IMG/VR virus record: IMGVR_UViG_3300030110_001991
Location: 2,314-35,494 of that record
Strand: one strand, 5' to 3'
DNA length: 33,181 bases
From: a virus
A program made the translations under genes and the position numbers. Below are positions 1 to 8,456 of the stretch, piece after piece (the first letter of the stretch is position 1; every line of letters begins with the position of its first letter). Under the pieces are notes generated by a model. The model did no database searches and had not been told where the DNA came from. It worked only from the letters and a program-made list of their open reading frames with translations.

Positions 1-25
1 CTAGGGCTATTATATTCCCAGAAAT

Positions 26-45
26 AAAGGGGGGCATAGCCCCCC
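26..45 (-). terminator. Rho-independent terminator after the capsid gene
   Basis: Read on the minus strand, a perfect 7-bp stem GGGGGGC/GCCCCCC with a TAT loop is followed by TTTATTTC. It begins 8 bases past the capsid stop codon. This is a classic intrinsic terminator and likely ends the head operon. Confidence 0.85.
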
Positions 46-52
46 TGTGGTA

Positions 53-961
53 TTATGCTCCAGGAGAGCCGAAAATACCTCTCCAATCAGACCAACCAAA
101 GCTATAACGCTCTCTGGCCTTATAACGAACATTTCCGGTTTCAAAGTCACCTTCCATATTTGTTGATACAGCCGTTCGAACAAAATGCTTAAGTCCGTTA
201 GGAACGTCAGTCTTCAGGAAGAACGCATCAGTATCAGTCAGATAATGATTTACGGTGTAGCCTTCAGGAACCATGCCCATATTGCGAACCGCGTTAATAT
301 CATTGTCTGCCGTACCAACTCTTCCAGGAGATTCAAGAAGCCTATCCGCAACAAACTGCAAAGCAGGTGGGATAATTAGCTTTCTTGCCTGAGCATTAAT
401 TTTAAGACCGCGCTCATCTTCGAACGCAGCAATATCAATCAACGCTTGCTCCAATGAAGTTTCATTCAAATCAGCTGCAGTAGACAGCTCATTTTTCTGA
501 TCTTCATTTCCAACGGTTGGGTGGTCAGTTGCACAAAGCTCTTTTCCATCACCACCAACATAAGAAGAACTAAAAGCATTATTTAAAATGTTAGCTGCCT
601 TAATTTGCTTAGTGGTCATCATGGAACGTGCTAGTGCGCGTGTGTAACGAGAAGACAGAGTGTCATACAAATTGTCCTCGATGGCTTCTTCAGTCAAACT
701 AAAGGCCAAAGCGACCGTGTCGTGTGTATAACGTGCTGTCCATGCTTCCTGTGCAGTGTCGTAGTTCACCGCAGAGCCTTCGCTCTTAACCGGTGCTTCT
801 CCAAAACCAGTCAGCATTACTTCTTCCTCGTAAGCCCTTTCAGAGTTTTCTGTGTCGAAAATCTCTTCGTGCTCATTCGGATAACGATCATACTCTAGTC
901 CAAAGAGAGCATGAAGGCCAGGAACAAGCTCTTTAACGAGTTGTGCTCTATTAATAGCCAT
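53..961 (-). CDS. Major capsid protein (Mu gpT-like, HK97 fold)
   Basis: This 302-aa protein matches the family of phage major head subunits related to Mu gpT, which build the icosahedral shell. Recognisable blocks are the N-terminal YDRYPNEHEEIFDTENSERA region, the TRYTHDTVALAF strand, EEAIEDNLYD, the DHPTVGN segment, LKINAQARKLIIPPALQF, MVPEGYTVNHYLTDTDAFF, and the C-terminal ERYSFGWSDWRGIFGSPGA. The length fits the family. The start has a strong AAGGAG site 8 bases upstream. It is the last gene before a strong terminator and follows the decoration-like gene by 12 bases, which is typical of a late head operon. The HK97 fold is inferred from family knowledge. Confidence 0.93.
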   Translation of the reverse strand: MAINRAQLVKELVPGLHALFGLEYDRYPNEHEEIFDTENSERAYEEEVMLTGFGEAPVKSEGSAVNYDTAQEAWTARYTHDTVALAFSLTEEAIEDNLYDTLSSRYTRALARSMMTTKQIKAANILNNAFSSSYVGGDGKELCATDHPTVGNEDQKNELSTAADLNETSLEQALIDIAAFEDERGLKINAQARKLIIPPALQFVADRLLESPGRVGTADNDINAVRNMGMVPEGYTVNHYLTDTDAFFLKTDVPNGLKHFVRTAVSTNMEGDFETGNVRYKARERYSFGWSDWRGIFGSPGA

Positions 962-973
962 TAATTACTCTCC

Positions 974-1513
974 TTAAACTGCGAAGGTGTTAGTTGGGAA
1001 TGTAAAGTATGCCCGAGCACTAGCACCGATGCTGTTGCTGGGAGAATCTACAAAACCGACACATAAAGCAACACCACTAGAAGTAGTAGCTGTTACACCC
1101 TCTTTTGAACGTCCATTAGTAGAACTACCAGCAGTTGTACTTAAAGTGTACTTATTGCCGATAAAACTTACCGCAGGAGTTCCTGCTGTGAACTGTGCTT
1201 CAAACACAATACCAGGATCGGCATACACATATGCTTCCGCATCTGCGCTACCAAGTGTGGCTGTGCTTGCAGTCCAAGATTTAGAAAACGTAGGAGTCCC
1301 ATCTGTAGCCGTGTAATACACACCGTAAAACACGCCAACAGGAGTTGAGGTTGCTCCCGCTTGGTTGATATAGCCCGAAGAAAGCGTGACTACGTCGCCG
1401 CTATAAATAGCAGTTCCGTATGCACTTGCAATACGCATTTTCTTGGGTCTAATTGTTCCCCCGTATAGGGAGAAAGCGGGGGTGAACCCATTAGGTGCAT
1501 CCGTATTCGCCAT
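974..1513 (-). CDS. Head decoration-like structural protein
   Basis: This 179-aa protein is rich in Ala, Gly, Ser and Thr and has almost no charged residues in its centre, as in many capsid-surface proteins. It begins MANTDAPNGFTPAFSLYGGT and contains YSGDVVTLSSGYI, PVGVFYGVYY and VYADPGIVFEAQF. That pattern is familiar from phage proteins found just upstream of major capsid genes and usually called structural or decoration proteins. A GAGGG site precedes the ATG by 7 bases. Its place between the scaffold region and the capsid gene supports a capsid-stabilising role. The exact role (cement, head fibre or minor protein) cannot be told from sequence. Confidence 0.7.
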   Translation of the reverse strand: MANTDAPNGFTPAFSLYGGTIRPKKMRIASAYGTAIYSGDVVTLSSGYINQAGATSTPVGVFYGVYYTATDGTPTFSKSWTASTATLGSADAEAYVYADPGIVFEAQFTAGTPAVSFIGNKYTLSTTAGSSTNGRSKEGVTATTSSGVALCVGFVDSPSNSIGASARAYFTFPTNTFAV

Positions 1514-1540
1514 TGTTAAACCCTCATATTAGAGTGATAT

Positions 1541-2008
1541 TTAATCGGAACTTGGGTCCCGACTGCCAAATTCAACTTTAGAGTTCCTTTGAATGTCCCG
1601 TTTACTAATAGGCATTCTAGGATCACTATCCCGCAAAAGATCGTTGTCTACTCCCTGAAGCTGTTCCTGACTTCTTCGTGAAAAGTAATCAGTTCTTTCT
1701 TCTACGGTTTCCTCTGGGACTTTTGCAAGAACCAAGCCGCCTACTCCAATTGTACCCGCGTGCTTACCGTCGTCCACTGTAGGAGAGTCAAACTCTGGAT
1801 AGTCTTCCGCTCTTACCGGTTCGAATCCTTCACGAATGCGTTTAGACATATTCGCTTTGTCATCGTGACCTCGGACTTCTGCACGTAACCACCTGTGTTT
1901 ATACCCAGGAGGTGCTTCTGGGGCATCCAACATTGAAGGGGGTTGCCATGTTTTTCTGCGAGCTTTCTTTGCTCGTGTATCAGCAGACCTAGGAGTTCGA
2001 TCTGTCAT
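1541..2008 (-). CDS. Conserved head-module protein of unknown function
   Basis: This 155-aa hydrophilic protein has a very basic N-terminus (TRAKKARRKTWQPPSM), a Pro-rich turn, and a charged C-terminus with many Arg and Asp. The block PPGYKHRWLRAEVRGHDDKAN followed by IREGFEPVRAEDYP recurs in head modules of marine phages as I recall them, with no known function. A GGAGATAAAG site precedes the start. It lies between the scaffold-like and decoration-like genes, so a role in head assembly or as a minor virion protein is likely by position only. Confidence 0.6.
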   Translation of the reverse strand: MTDRTPRSADTRAKKARRKTWQPPSMLDAPEAPPGYKHRWLRAEVRGHDDKANMSKRIREGFEPVRAEDYPEFDSPTVDDGKHAGTIGVGGLVLAKVPEETVEERTDYFSRRSQEQLQGVDNDLLRDSDPRMPISKRDIQRNSKVEFGSRDPSSD

Positions 2009-2020
2009 TCTTTATCTCCT

Positions 2021-2908
2021 CTATACATATTTTGCGTACTCTTCTAACGGCACTCCGATCCTTTTCGCAATTGCTACTTGCGAAGGAGAGAGTGAAACTT
2101 TGCGTGCTCCGCGATTAGGAGACCCAACCCCACGGCTAGGCCCAGCAACAGCGGGTTGTTGCACGGGTTTTGCTTGATCAAATTTTTGCGGGAAATATTC
2201 CTGCATTCTTTTGTCAACCTCTTTATAATAGTCCGGGGTTTGAGGGTTCCAAACTACTTGACCTCTTTGGTTATTCTCGGAGATTAAATCTTCGTGAATA
2301 TCCATAGCAGCCTGAGTCATGACCCGATCCTGCCCGAACCATTTATTTCGTTCTGCCCAGTCTTCCGTGATAGGATCTATCGAAGGAGGTGGGGGCTGTG
2401 GAGCTTGTTGCTGCGGAGCAGCAGGTGGCTTTTCAGCTCTTACCTTTTGTTGTCTTTGTAAACGCTGAACATTCTGCGCTTCTAATGAAGTTTTAGCAAC
2501 TGCTTCTGTAGCTAAGGCTATAGCCTCTGCATCGCCTAATTCCTGTGCTTCTTTAAGAGCTTTTCTAGCTCTCTCAGAATCAGACTTAACGCGAGCGTCA
2601 TATTCATTAACTAATGTTGAATCTGAAGAAGTCAACTTAGTTTGAAGTGTTTGATTTTCAGCTTGAACATTTTGAGCAAATTTAATTGCTTCTTGTTCTC
2701 GCCTTTCTGCTTCACGCATACGATAAGTTAATTTATCGATGCGTTTTTTAACACCGGCACTATACTCATCTACCTCTTCAGTATGTTGAGTTTCTTCAAT
2801 TGCTTGATCACTTGTGTCCACGTCAGGAGTGCTTTCTTGAATCACATCCGCTTCGTGAATATCAACTTCCTCTTCAGGAAGCTCTAGTTCTATATTTTGT
2901 TCAGCCAC
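2021..2908 (-). CDS. Scaffolding-like protein
   Basis: This 295-aa protein has the usual shape of a phage scaffolding protein. Its first 50 residues are very acidic (LELPEEEVDIHEADV). A long helical coiled-coil stretch runs from about 55 to 165 (KKRIDKLTYRMREAERREQE and on). A Gln/Pro-rich linker (APQQQAPQPPPPS) is followed by a folded C-terminal part with a basic tail. Such proteins guide shell assembly and leave or are cut before packaging. The start is GTG with GGAG eight bases upstream. It is encoded just before the decoration and capsid genes, the normal place for a scaffold. No protease motif was seen in it. Confidence 0.72.
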   Translation of the reverse strand: MAEQNIELELPEEEVDIHEADVIQESTPDVDTSDQAIEETQHTEEVDEYSAGVKKRIDKLTYRMREAERREQEAIKFAQNVQAENQTLQTKLTSSDSTLVNEYDARVKSDSERARKALKEAQELGDAEAIALATEAVAKTSLEAQNVQRLQRQQKVRAEKPPAAPQQQAPQPPPPSIDPITEDWAERNKWFGQDRVMTQAAMDIHEDLISENNQRGQVVWNPQTPDYYKEVDKRMQEYFPQKFDQAKPVQQPAVAGPSRGVGSPNRGARKVSLSPSQVAIAKRIGVPLEEYAKYV

Positions 2909-2923
2909 AGCTATAACTCCATA

Positions 2924-3346
2924 TTATTGCAGAATGTCTTCTGGGTCGTTTATTACAGCAAGTACTTCATCATCGTTCAAAAGCCGCATACTGCCGCCTT
3001 CGATATTGAACCTAGCCCCTGCATAGCGTCCAAAAATAATAAAGTCCCCCTCTTTACACCAAGGCCCATCTGGAAACTTTTCCTTGTCTGCATATGCGCT
3101 TGGTCCAACAGAAACGACTAAGCCTACAATCGCAGCTATTCGTTCCTTTTCGAGAGTTTGCTTTGCAAGCATAATCCCACCTTTAGTGGTGGCTTTAGGC
3201 TCGTGAGGCAGGATTAAAATCCTGTATCCCGTGGGTACGGGAAGTCTGTCTGCGTGTGCTTCTACATTTTCAGGTGTAATCTGAGAATCTTCTTTCTCAG
3301 TGTCAGACCCGAAATTTAGGACACGATCCGGTACTGTTTCAGTCAT
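2924..3346 (-). CDS. GroES-like co-chaperonin
   Basis: This 140-aa protein has a GroES/Cpn10 domain from about residue 37 onward. TGYRILILPHEPKATTKGGIML matches the conserved start of GroES and its mobile loop. IAAIVGLVVSVGP is the core strand, and EGDFIIFGRYAG matches the GDxVlFgkYaG motif. SMRLLNDDEVLAVI matches the conserved end. About 36 extra acidic residues precede the domain. Phage co-chaperonins such as T4 gp31 work with host GroEL to fold capsid protein. Its place between portal and capsid genes fits that. It overlaps the preceding gene by 8 bases, so translation is probably coupled. The partner GroEL is inferred. Confidence 0.85.
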   Translation of the reverse strand: MTETVPDRVLNFGSDTEKEDSQITPENVEAHADRLPVPTGYRILILPHEPKATTKGGIMLAKQTLEKERIAAIVGLVVSVGPSAYADKEKFPDGPWCKEGDFIIFGRYAGARFNIEGGSMRLLNDDEVLAVINDPEDILQ

Positions 3347-3536
3347 TTATCTCTTCCATTTTAGAGTGCAGGTTCACGATTTCTTGTTCAGCGAAATTTA
3401 AACCTGATATTTCGCCTACTACTCTCACATAATGAGAGTAATCCTGTGCGTTGCCTGAGGCCAACATTTGCGAGAGTTCTTGTTGCCGCTCTCGTACTTT
3501 GCGAAGCATATGCTCCGAAAACTTTATATAGTCCAT
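3339..3536 (-). CDS. Small helical protein, unknown
   Basis: A 65-aa protein predicted to be mostly helical (FSEHMLRKVRERQQELSQML and ISGLNFAEQEIVNLHSKMEE). The repeated E/Q and L spacing suggests a short coiled coil. Its start forms a TAATG overlap with the stop of the preceding gene, and its end overlaps the GroES-like gene. Tight coupling inside the head operon supports it as a real gene. No family is recognised. Confidence 0.62.
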   Translation of the reverse strand: MDYIKFSEHMLRKVRERQQELSQMLASGNAQDYSHYVRVVGEISGLNFAEQEIVNLHSKMEEIND

Positions 3537-3739
3537 TAATCGCTAATGTATCTATAGAAATTCAAACCTTTAGTGGCTGCGCCACCGCCTTTTATTTTGG
3601 TTTCTTTACCATCAATAACTTTTCCAGCCGGTATTTCTTTGGCTTGAGCAAAACCTTCCGCAGATGCGCTCATGGGTTCTACTTTTACACCAGCCGCTTG
3701 AGAGCTTGGTTTAGGGTACTCATGATTGTATCGCTTCAT
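3536..3739 (-). CDS. Small basic protein, unknown
   Basis: A 67-aa protein with a glycine-rich basic segment (KETKIKGGGAATKGLNFYRY) near its C-terminus. Its ATG overlaps the TGA of the upstream 35-aa gene (ATGA), and its own stop overlaps the next start (TAATG). Its KGGG motif resembles the GG-containing basic motifs of neighbouring head-module proteins. It may be a minor virion protein, but this is a guess from position. Confidence 0.6.
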   Translation of the reverse strand: MKRYNHEYPKPSSQAAGVKVEPMSASAEGFAQAKEIPAGKVIDGKETKIKGGGAATKGLNFYRYISD

Positions 3740-3843
3740 TTAGATCTGCCTCCTCGCTTCATCATCTTAGGCGACTTTTTAGTTTTCTTTTTAGCTGGTC
3801 CACCTTTTTTCATCATCTTAGGCATTTTCTTTCTACCCTTCAT
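3736..3843 (-). CDS. 35-aa Lys/Met-rich miniprotein
   Basis: This very short gene encodes 35 residues, about half of them Lys or Arg, with two copies of a PKMMK(K/R)GG motif (residues 8-15 and 25-32). The ATG overlaps the end of the preceding gene by 11 bases. The TGA shares bases with the next ATG (ATGA). The two-way overlap and the internal repeat make a chance frame unlikely. The strong positive charge suggests binding to DNA or acidic proteins, perhaps as a packaged virion component. That function is inferred only. Confidence 0.6.
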   Translation of the reverse strand: MKGRKKMPKMMKKGGPAKKKTKKSPKMMKRGGRSK

Positions 3844-4522
3844 TCTTGTCTCCTTCTGAATACAAATTATTAAAAGTTACTTTTGGATCCATGTAGCTGT
3901 CATGAATCTCTGCGCTATGTAAGTGCTGACTAGGATAAAAATCAGGTGCGCCTGACCCTGTCTCCCAAAGTGCTGGGTTAGTCGCTCTTACGCGGTTGTT
4001 AGGAAGTGCAACGATATTACCTGTCCATTTACCAGCATCTGTCAACTCTAACACATGGCTCTGTTTATGTTGCGCAGGATCATCAGCGATATCATTACCT
4101 GTGTAATCGACAGTAAAAAGATAACGTCCCGTGTAGAAGTCATTGTCTATTTTACAAAGCCAAGGACTAGAAGAAACACGATCCATTTTGATTACTGCGT
4201 GTTCATGAGAACTACAATCCCACGGCTGAGCTAAATGCGTAGGCATAGCTTCAGGCATCTCCTCTAAAACGGAGTCTGCAACAAGCGCGGTTATAGGCAT
4301 CCTAGCCCACATCGCGCCACCGTGTATATTTTCTGCATCTTCTTCTGCATCAAGCTCAAACCCTGTAAAGACTACTTGAAAGGACAAGCACCTATCTGGA
4401 ATGGTGTTTACCGCAAAAACAACCGCGTGTAAATACTCTCCGTGGTAGTCTAAATGATTGTGTGTAAATTCTTTTCGGATCCATGCGTTAAAATGAGGTA
4501 TGTTGCTTAATAAATAAGCCAC
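3833..4522 (-). CDS. Conserved phage protein, unknown
   Basis: This 229-aa soluble protein has many His, Asp and Trp residues and alternating strand-like segments (YLHAVVFAVNTI, CLSFQVVFTGFEL, WTGNIVALPNNRV). It contains no motif I can assign. The start is GTG immediately after the portal stop (TAGGTG), with AGGA just upstream, so it is translationally coupled to the portal gene. A structural or assembly role is suggested only by its place between portal and scaffold genes. Confidence 0.68.
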   Translation of the reverse strand: MAYLLSNIPHFNAWIRKEFTHNHLDYHGEYLHAVVFAVNTIPDRCLSFQVVFTGFELDAEEDAENIHGGAMWARMPITALVADSVLEEMPEAMPTHLAQPWDCSSHEHAVIKMDRVSSSPWLCKIDNDFYTGRYLFTVDYTGNDIADDPAQHKQSHVLELTDAGKWTGNIVALPNNRVRATNPALWETGSGAPDFYPSQHLHSAEIHDSYMDPKVTFNNLYSEGDKNEG

Positions 4523-6901
4523 CTATTCCTGTTCTCTAGATTCGCGAACAACTTTCGCGATCTCAGTTAAGTTAGAATCCATATCTCTTTCATTTTGCAT
4601 TTCAGCTTCTTGCAGATCTGCAGCAACCTTAATATCTGTCTGTCGTTCTTGAGAGTCTAGTTTCTCTAGTTCAAGCTCAGTCTTACGCTGCGCGTCTCTG
4701 TCTTTCTGAGACAACTTTTCGTATTCCAGATTCATTTGCTCTTCGAACATTTGACGTTGAGGATCTTGCTGCTGTGCGGCCATTGCTTGCGCTAACGCTT
4801 GCTCTTGGCCTGTTATTTGTTGTGTAGCTTGTGCTGCAGCTATCGCAATTTGGCTTTCCGTCTCTGGAGGCAGTTGTGGCATTTGACCATCCGGTCCAGG
4901 TTGTGGTAACTGAATACCTTGTTGTGCCAAAATCTGTTCCATCTGCACTCTGTACTTCAATGCAATATGCTCTTGAATATGTGCTTGCAGTGCTGACATA
5001 GCTTGCGGGTTTTGTTGTATTTGAGGGCTTTGCATAAACGCCATATGCGCTTGGATATGTGCGTCGTGGTTCTGTTGAATGAATGCTTTTAATGGTACAT
5101 TCATTAAGGCATCCATATTTTCCTGAACAGGATCTTTAGGTGTTGGTTCAAATTCAGGAAGTAGTAAGTCGTCAATGTCTCGTATGTTTAACGCCAAATA
5201 CATTTTACGAAACGCTTCCCGCATATTATGTAGTTGCGGTGCGCTTTGTGCCATCTGAAGCTGCGTTTGGGCTAAGATAATTCGTTGTGTGGTGCTGAAG
5301 ATGTTAGGGTCAGAAACAGGAACAACATCTACGTTATCGCTAAAGTCTTCACGGAAAACACTTTCCTGTGCACCTTGTACTTGGTAAGGATACTCTTGTG
5401 GAAGTACTTCTCCGAAAATACGTTTGAGTATTTTGAATTCATTGCGCTGCGCATAATGCAATCGTTTATGAATTGCAGAAATAACCTTCTGACCTTTCTC
5501 TAACACTGCAACTGTAGTGCCTACTGGAGCATTTTGATTACCATCTCCAGTTCCTTGATCCATTACTGCTGCGAACTTCTGACCAGACTCAACTAAAAGA
5601 CCTAATAGCTGCGCTAAGGTGCCACTTGGTTCTTTATAAGGTAGTGGCAAAAACGAATCGCGAATAACACCTCCAGGAGTGTCAACATCACGCCACTCTC
5701 CCGGTTGTATAGGGTCGTCAGAACGTTGAATATTTAATCCACGAGATTTAAAACCAGCAGGTAAGTTTGAAAGCGTTCCTGCATCAATTAATTGCCGTAA
5801 TATTGCAGTAGCGGATTTAGTTACACCGCCAATCATGTGAATTAGGCCAAATCCGTAGAATCCCAGTCCAGGAAGGAATTTATAATGCGTAAAGTATTCA
5901 ACTTTTCTACGCATGGGGTCTGTCGGGTCATAATTTTGCCGTATCGACAAAACTTCATTAGTATCTAAGCAAACAGTGATAATATATGGTAACGCCAAAC
6001 CGGTAGGCTCGTCATTTTCATCTTTATCTTCAAAACCTTCTAAATCAAACTCGCCGTGTACTTCTAATAGTGTGTATTCGTCGTCTCCACCTGTACGATC
6101 TACGCCGTCAAGCTCATCTATCTTATCTTGTAGATCATTTTGCTTAATATACGAAGGAGACCCCATATCCACATCACGATAAAACCCAGATAGCTGTAAT
6201 TTCTTTACATCATTCTCTGTCATCCTAATGACATGAGTAATTCGTGAAGCAGTTACTAAATCATTGGTTGTATACGGGACAACTAAGTCTTCTGCTTTAA
6301 CAAAACGAGAAACCGCTCTACCTACAGAGGGATCGTAGTAACTTTTCTTAAAAGCAGATCCTGCCAAGGGGAGGTAAAACAACATTTGATCCATTTCAGG
6401 ATCATATTCTTCCATCTTATAAGTAAGCTGGTAGTTCATGAAGTTTTTAACACGATTTGCTTGTTCAAGTTTTGGATCTGAGGTGACGCCCATCACTTGC
6501 GTGTCTACTGGTCCCCCTGCAGGCAGTAACTCGCGGTAAGTTTGTGCCTGAAAGTGCGTAACCGCTTCAGCTAGTAGCGGATGATACACGCCGCTTGCAC
6601 CTTCGAAGGGTTCACTGCGTGTATTTGTTTTAATTCCTAATAAATCTAAACCGTCTCTGAAAGTTTCATACCAGTCTTGACGAGAATCTAAGTCGTCATG
6701 GTAATAAGACGTAATTTTTGAAGCAAGTTCACCTCTTGTGGACTCGTCTAGTATCTCAGCAATATTTTCGCCAAACGATATTGCATACTCTTCGTCAAAT
6801 TCATCACCGAAACTAGCGAGACCCTCGTCGTCTATAAAAACTTCGACGGTTTCGTCTTCGAAAGGCTCCTCTTCTACTTCAATTTCAAATTGTTCAGCCA
6901 T
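4523..6901 (-). CDS. Portal protein
   Basis: This 792-aa protein matches the large portal proteins of marine phages. They form the dodecameric ring at one capsid vertex, through which DNA is packaged. The acidic N-terminus is followed by SRQDWYETFRDGLDLLG, RSEPFEGASGVYHPLLAEA, the AGSAFKKSYYDPS block and FVKAEDLVVPY. Later come EYFTHYKFLPGLGFYGFGL and SATAILRQLIDAGTLSN with LPAGFKSRG. The last 200 residues are Gln/Met-rich and then form a long charged coiled coil, like the barrel end of large portals. It lies 37 bases downstream of terminase large subunit, the standard order. Confidence 0.9.
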   Translation of the reverse strand: MAEQFEIEVEEEPFEDETVEVFIDDEGLASFGDEFDEEYAISFGENIAEILDESTRGELASKITSYYHDDLDSRQDWYETFRDGLDLLGIKTNTRSEPFEGASGVYHPLLAEAVTHFQAQTYRELLPAGGPVDTQVMGVTSDPKLEQANRVKNFMNYQLTYKMEEYDPEMDQMLFYLPLAGSAFKKSYYDPSVGRAVSRFVKAEDLVVPYTTNDLVTASRITHVIRMTENDVKKLQLSGFYRDVDMGSPSYIKQNDLQDKIDELDGVDRTGGDDEYTLLEVHGEFDLEGFEDKDENDEPTGLALPYIITVCLDTNEVLSIRQNYDPTDPMRRKVEYFTHYKFLPGLGFYGFGLIHMIGGVTKSATAILRQLIDAGTLSNLPAGFKSRGLNIQRSDDPIQPGEWRDVDTPGGVIRDSFLPLPYKEPSGTLAQLLGLLVESGQKFAAVMDQGTGDGNQNAPVGTTVAVLEKGQKVISAIHKRLHYAQRNEFKILKRIFGEVLPQEYPYQVQGAQESVFREDFSDNVDVVPVSDPNIFSTTQRIILAQTQLQMAQSAPQLHNMREAFRKMYLALNIRDIDDLLLPEFEPTPKDPVQENMDALMNVPLKAFIQQNHDAHIQAHMAFMQSPQIQQNPQAMSALQAHIQEHIALKYRVQMEQILAQQGIQLPQPGPDGQMPQLPPETESQIAIAAAQATQQITGQEQALAQAMAAQQQDPQRQMFEEQMNLEYEKLSQKDRDAQRKTELELEKLDSQERQTDIKVAADLQEAEMQNERDMDSNLTEIAKVVRESREQE

Positions 6902-6938
6902 AACGCGGAACGATACCTCGTTTTAATTCAATAATAAA

Positions 6939-8456
6939 TCAGTAATATGCACGGACTTTGGGGTAGTATTCCTCTTCGTCGTCGTAATCTGAGTCTAACC
7001 TCAAAAACCCCCCGTTTCTAAAGCGTATTAACGCTAATGTTGTGGAATCCACCAAATCATCATGCTCTCCGTTAGGAAAGTCCGTAACTTCTTCCATTAA
7101 TTCTTCAGCCCAGCGGTTTTCTGGCACCCAAACCTTGCCCTCTTGGAAAATAGGGCTGACTGAATTCAACCTCGCAATCTTATCTTGGCCCTTGTTGGGT
7201 GAAAACGTGTTAATCGGTATGCCGAGTCTGCGTAATTCTTGCGTTAGCGGGATACCTGTTGCTTTTGTTTCAATGATTACAGAATCGGGGTCCCAATATT
7301 CGTACAAACGTATCGCTTCACGTTTGAGTTCGGGAAAGTCTAGCCGCTCTTTTACGCAATCAATCAAGATAATGTGGGCTTGACCTCCTGGATACATCTC
7401 ATCGTTAATTTTTCCTTCCGGATAGAACACACCCCACGTAGTTATCGCTGTAAAGTCAGCACGTTCAGACTTTAAAAACGCCGTATCGTAACTTTGAATT
7501 AAATACTCACACGAAGGAGGTGCGTCGTTAGGCCAAATCTTAAACCATTCCTTCGGAATAATGGAAATACCCTCGCCGGTTGGCCGCTGCATGTACTGAG
7601 CCGCCCACTTCGAAGGAGGAACCGAAGCCTTAATAGACTCAAGCTCTTCTAATTTCCAAAACTCTGGCCATAACGACTTACCCGAGGGCAAGATTGCAGG
7701 AAACTCAATCAGCTCCCACTGGTCTGCATTCTTATCTTGCATCATTTTCTTGATTAATTTGCCCGTTAAGTCTTTTTTAGACCAACGAGTCATCACGATA
7801 ACGATAGCACCTCCTGGTTGGAGACGCTGTCGGGGGCCAGTCATAAACCAATCGTAGGCTTCGTCTAGTGATTTATCGGAAAACGCATCTTGTTCGGAGT
7901 GAGGATCGTCAATAATAAACAGATCAGCACCACGACCTGCAAGTGCGCCGCCAATACCTGACGCATAATACTCACCGCGTTGCGAAGTTAACCATTTACC
8001 CGCGCTTCGTGAGTCAGCTTTTAGTTCTGTCTTAGGAAATATCTCGCGATATTCTTCAGTATCAATTAAGTCACGCACCTTACGACCAAAATTTATGGCT
8101 AGGTCAGCCGTGTGCGTTGCTTCAATAATTTTTAATTTAGGATTTTTTCCTAACAAGTAAGCAGGAAACAGGTGTGATGCAAATTCAGACTTCGTATGTC
8201 TGGGCGGCATATTGATAATTAACCGCTTTAGTTCGCCGCTTGCTATTTTATCAAACGCCTGTGCCATTTTACGGTGGTGATCACCGTTAATAAATTCAGG
8301 CCAGATGATTTTTACAAAGTCGATAAAGCTAGAGGCAGAAGTTTCTCTACGGTCCCGTTTTTCAAGTTCTTCAAGGAGGAGTGTAAATTCTTTTGCTTCA
8401 CTCTTAGATAAGAATGACAGGTCTACGTTTTTTAGATCCTTGAGTACCTCACTCAT
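6939..8456 (-). CDS. terL: Terminase large subunit (TerL)
   Basis: This 505-aa protein is the ATPase-nuclease motor that packages and cuts phage DNA. A variant Walker A PPRHTKS lies at about residues 84-90, and Walker B LFIIDD at about 179-184. ATHTADLA at about 113 and a likely coupling motif IVMTRWSKKDLTG follow. The C-terminal RNase-H-like nuclease shows YDTAF near 316, VIIETKATG near 395 and the acidic DDLVDSTT near 468. All key acidic residues are present. The start overlaps the upstream stop as ATGA. Its small subunit partner is encoded about 6.8 kb away at 15.3-15.8 kb. Confidence 0.95.
   Translation of the reverse strand: MSEVLKDLKNVDLSFLSKSEAKEFTLLLEELEKRDRRETSASSFIDFVKIIWPEFINGDHHRKMAQAFDKIASGELKRLIINMPPRHTKSEFASHLFPAYLLGKNPKLKIIEATHTADLAINFGRKVRDLIDTEEYREIFPKTELKADSRSAGKWLTSQRGEYYASGIGGALAGRGADLFIIDDPHSEQDAFSDKSLDEAYDWFMTGPRQRLQPGGAIVIVMTRWSKKDLTGKLIKKMMQDKNADQWELIEFPAILPSGKSLWPEFWKLEELESIKASVPPSKWAAQYMQRPTGEGISIIPKEWFKIWPNDAPPSCEYLIQSYDTAFLKSERADFTAITTWGVFYPEGKINDEMYPGGQAHIILIDCVKERLDFPELKREAIRLYEYWDPDSVIIETKATGIPLTQELRRLGIPINTFSPNKGQDKIARLNSVSPIFQEGKVWVPENRWAEELMEEVTDFPNGEHDDLVDSTTLALIRFRNGGFLRLDSDYDDEEEYYPKVRAYY

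Noticed and set aside
3446-3859. Plus-strand hydrophobic frame of 137 aa
   Set aside because: It is antisense to four coupled small head-module genes; its Phe/Leu-rich sequence is the shadow of Lys/Glu-rich codons.
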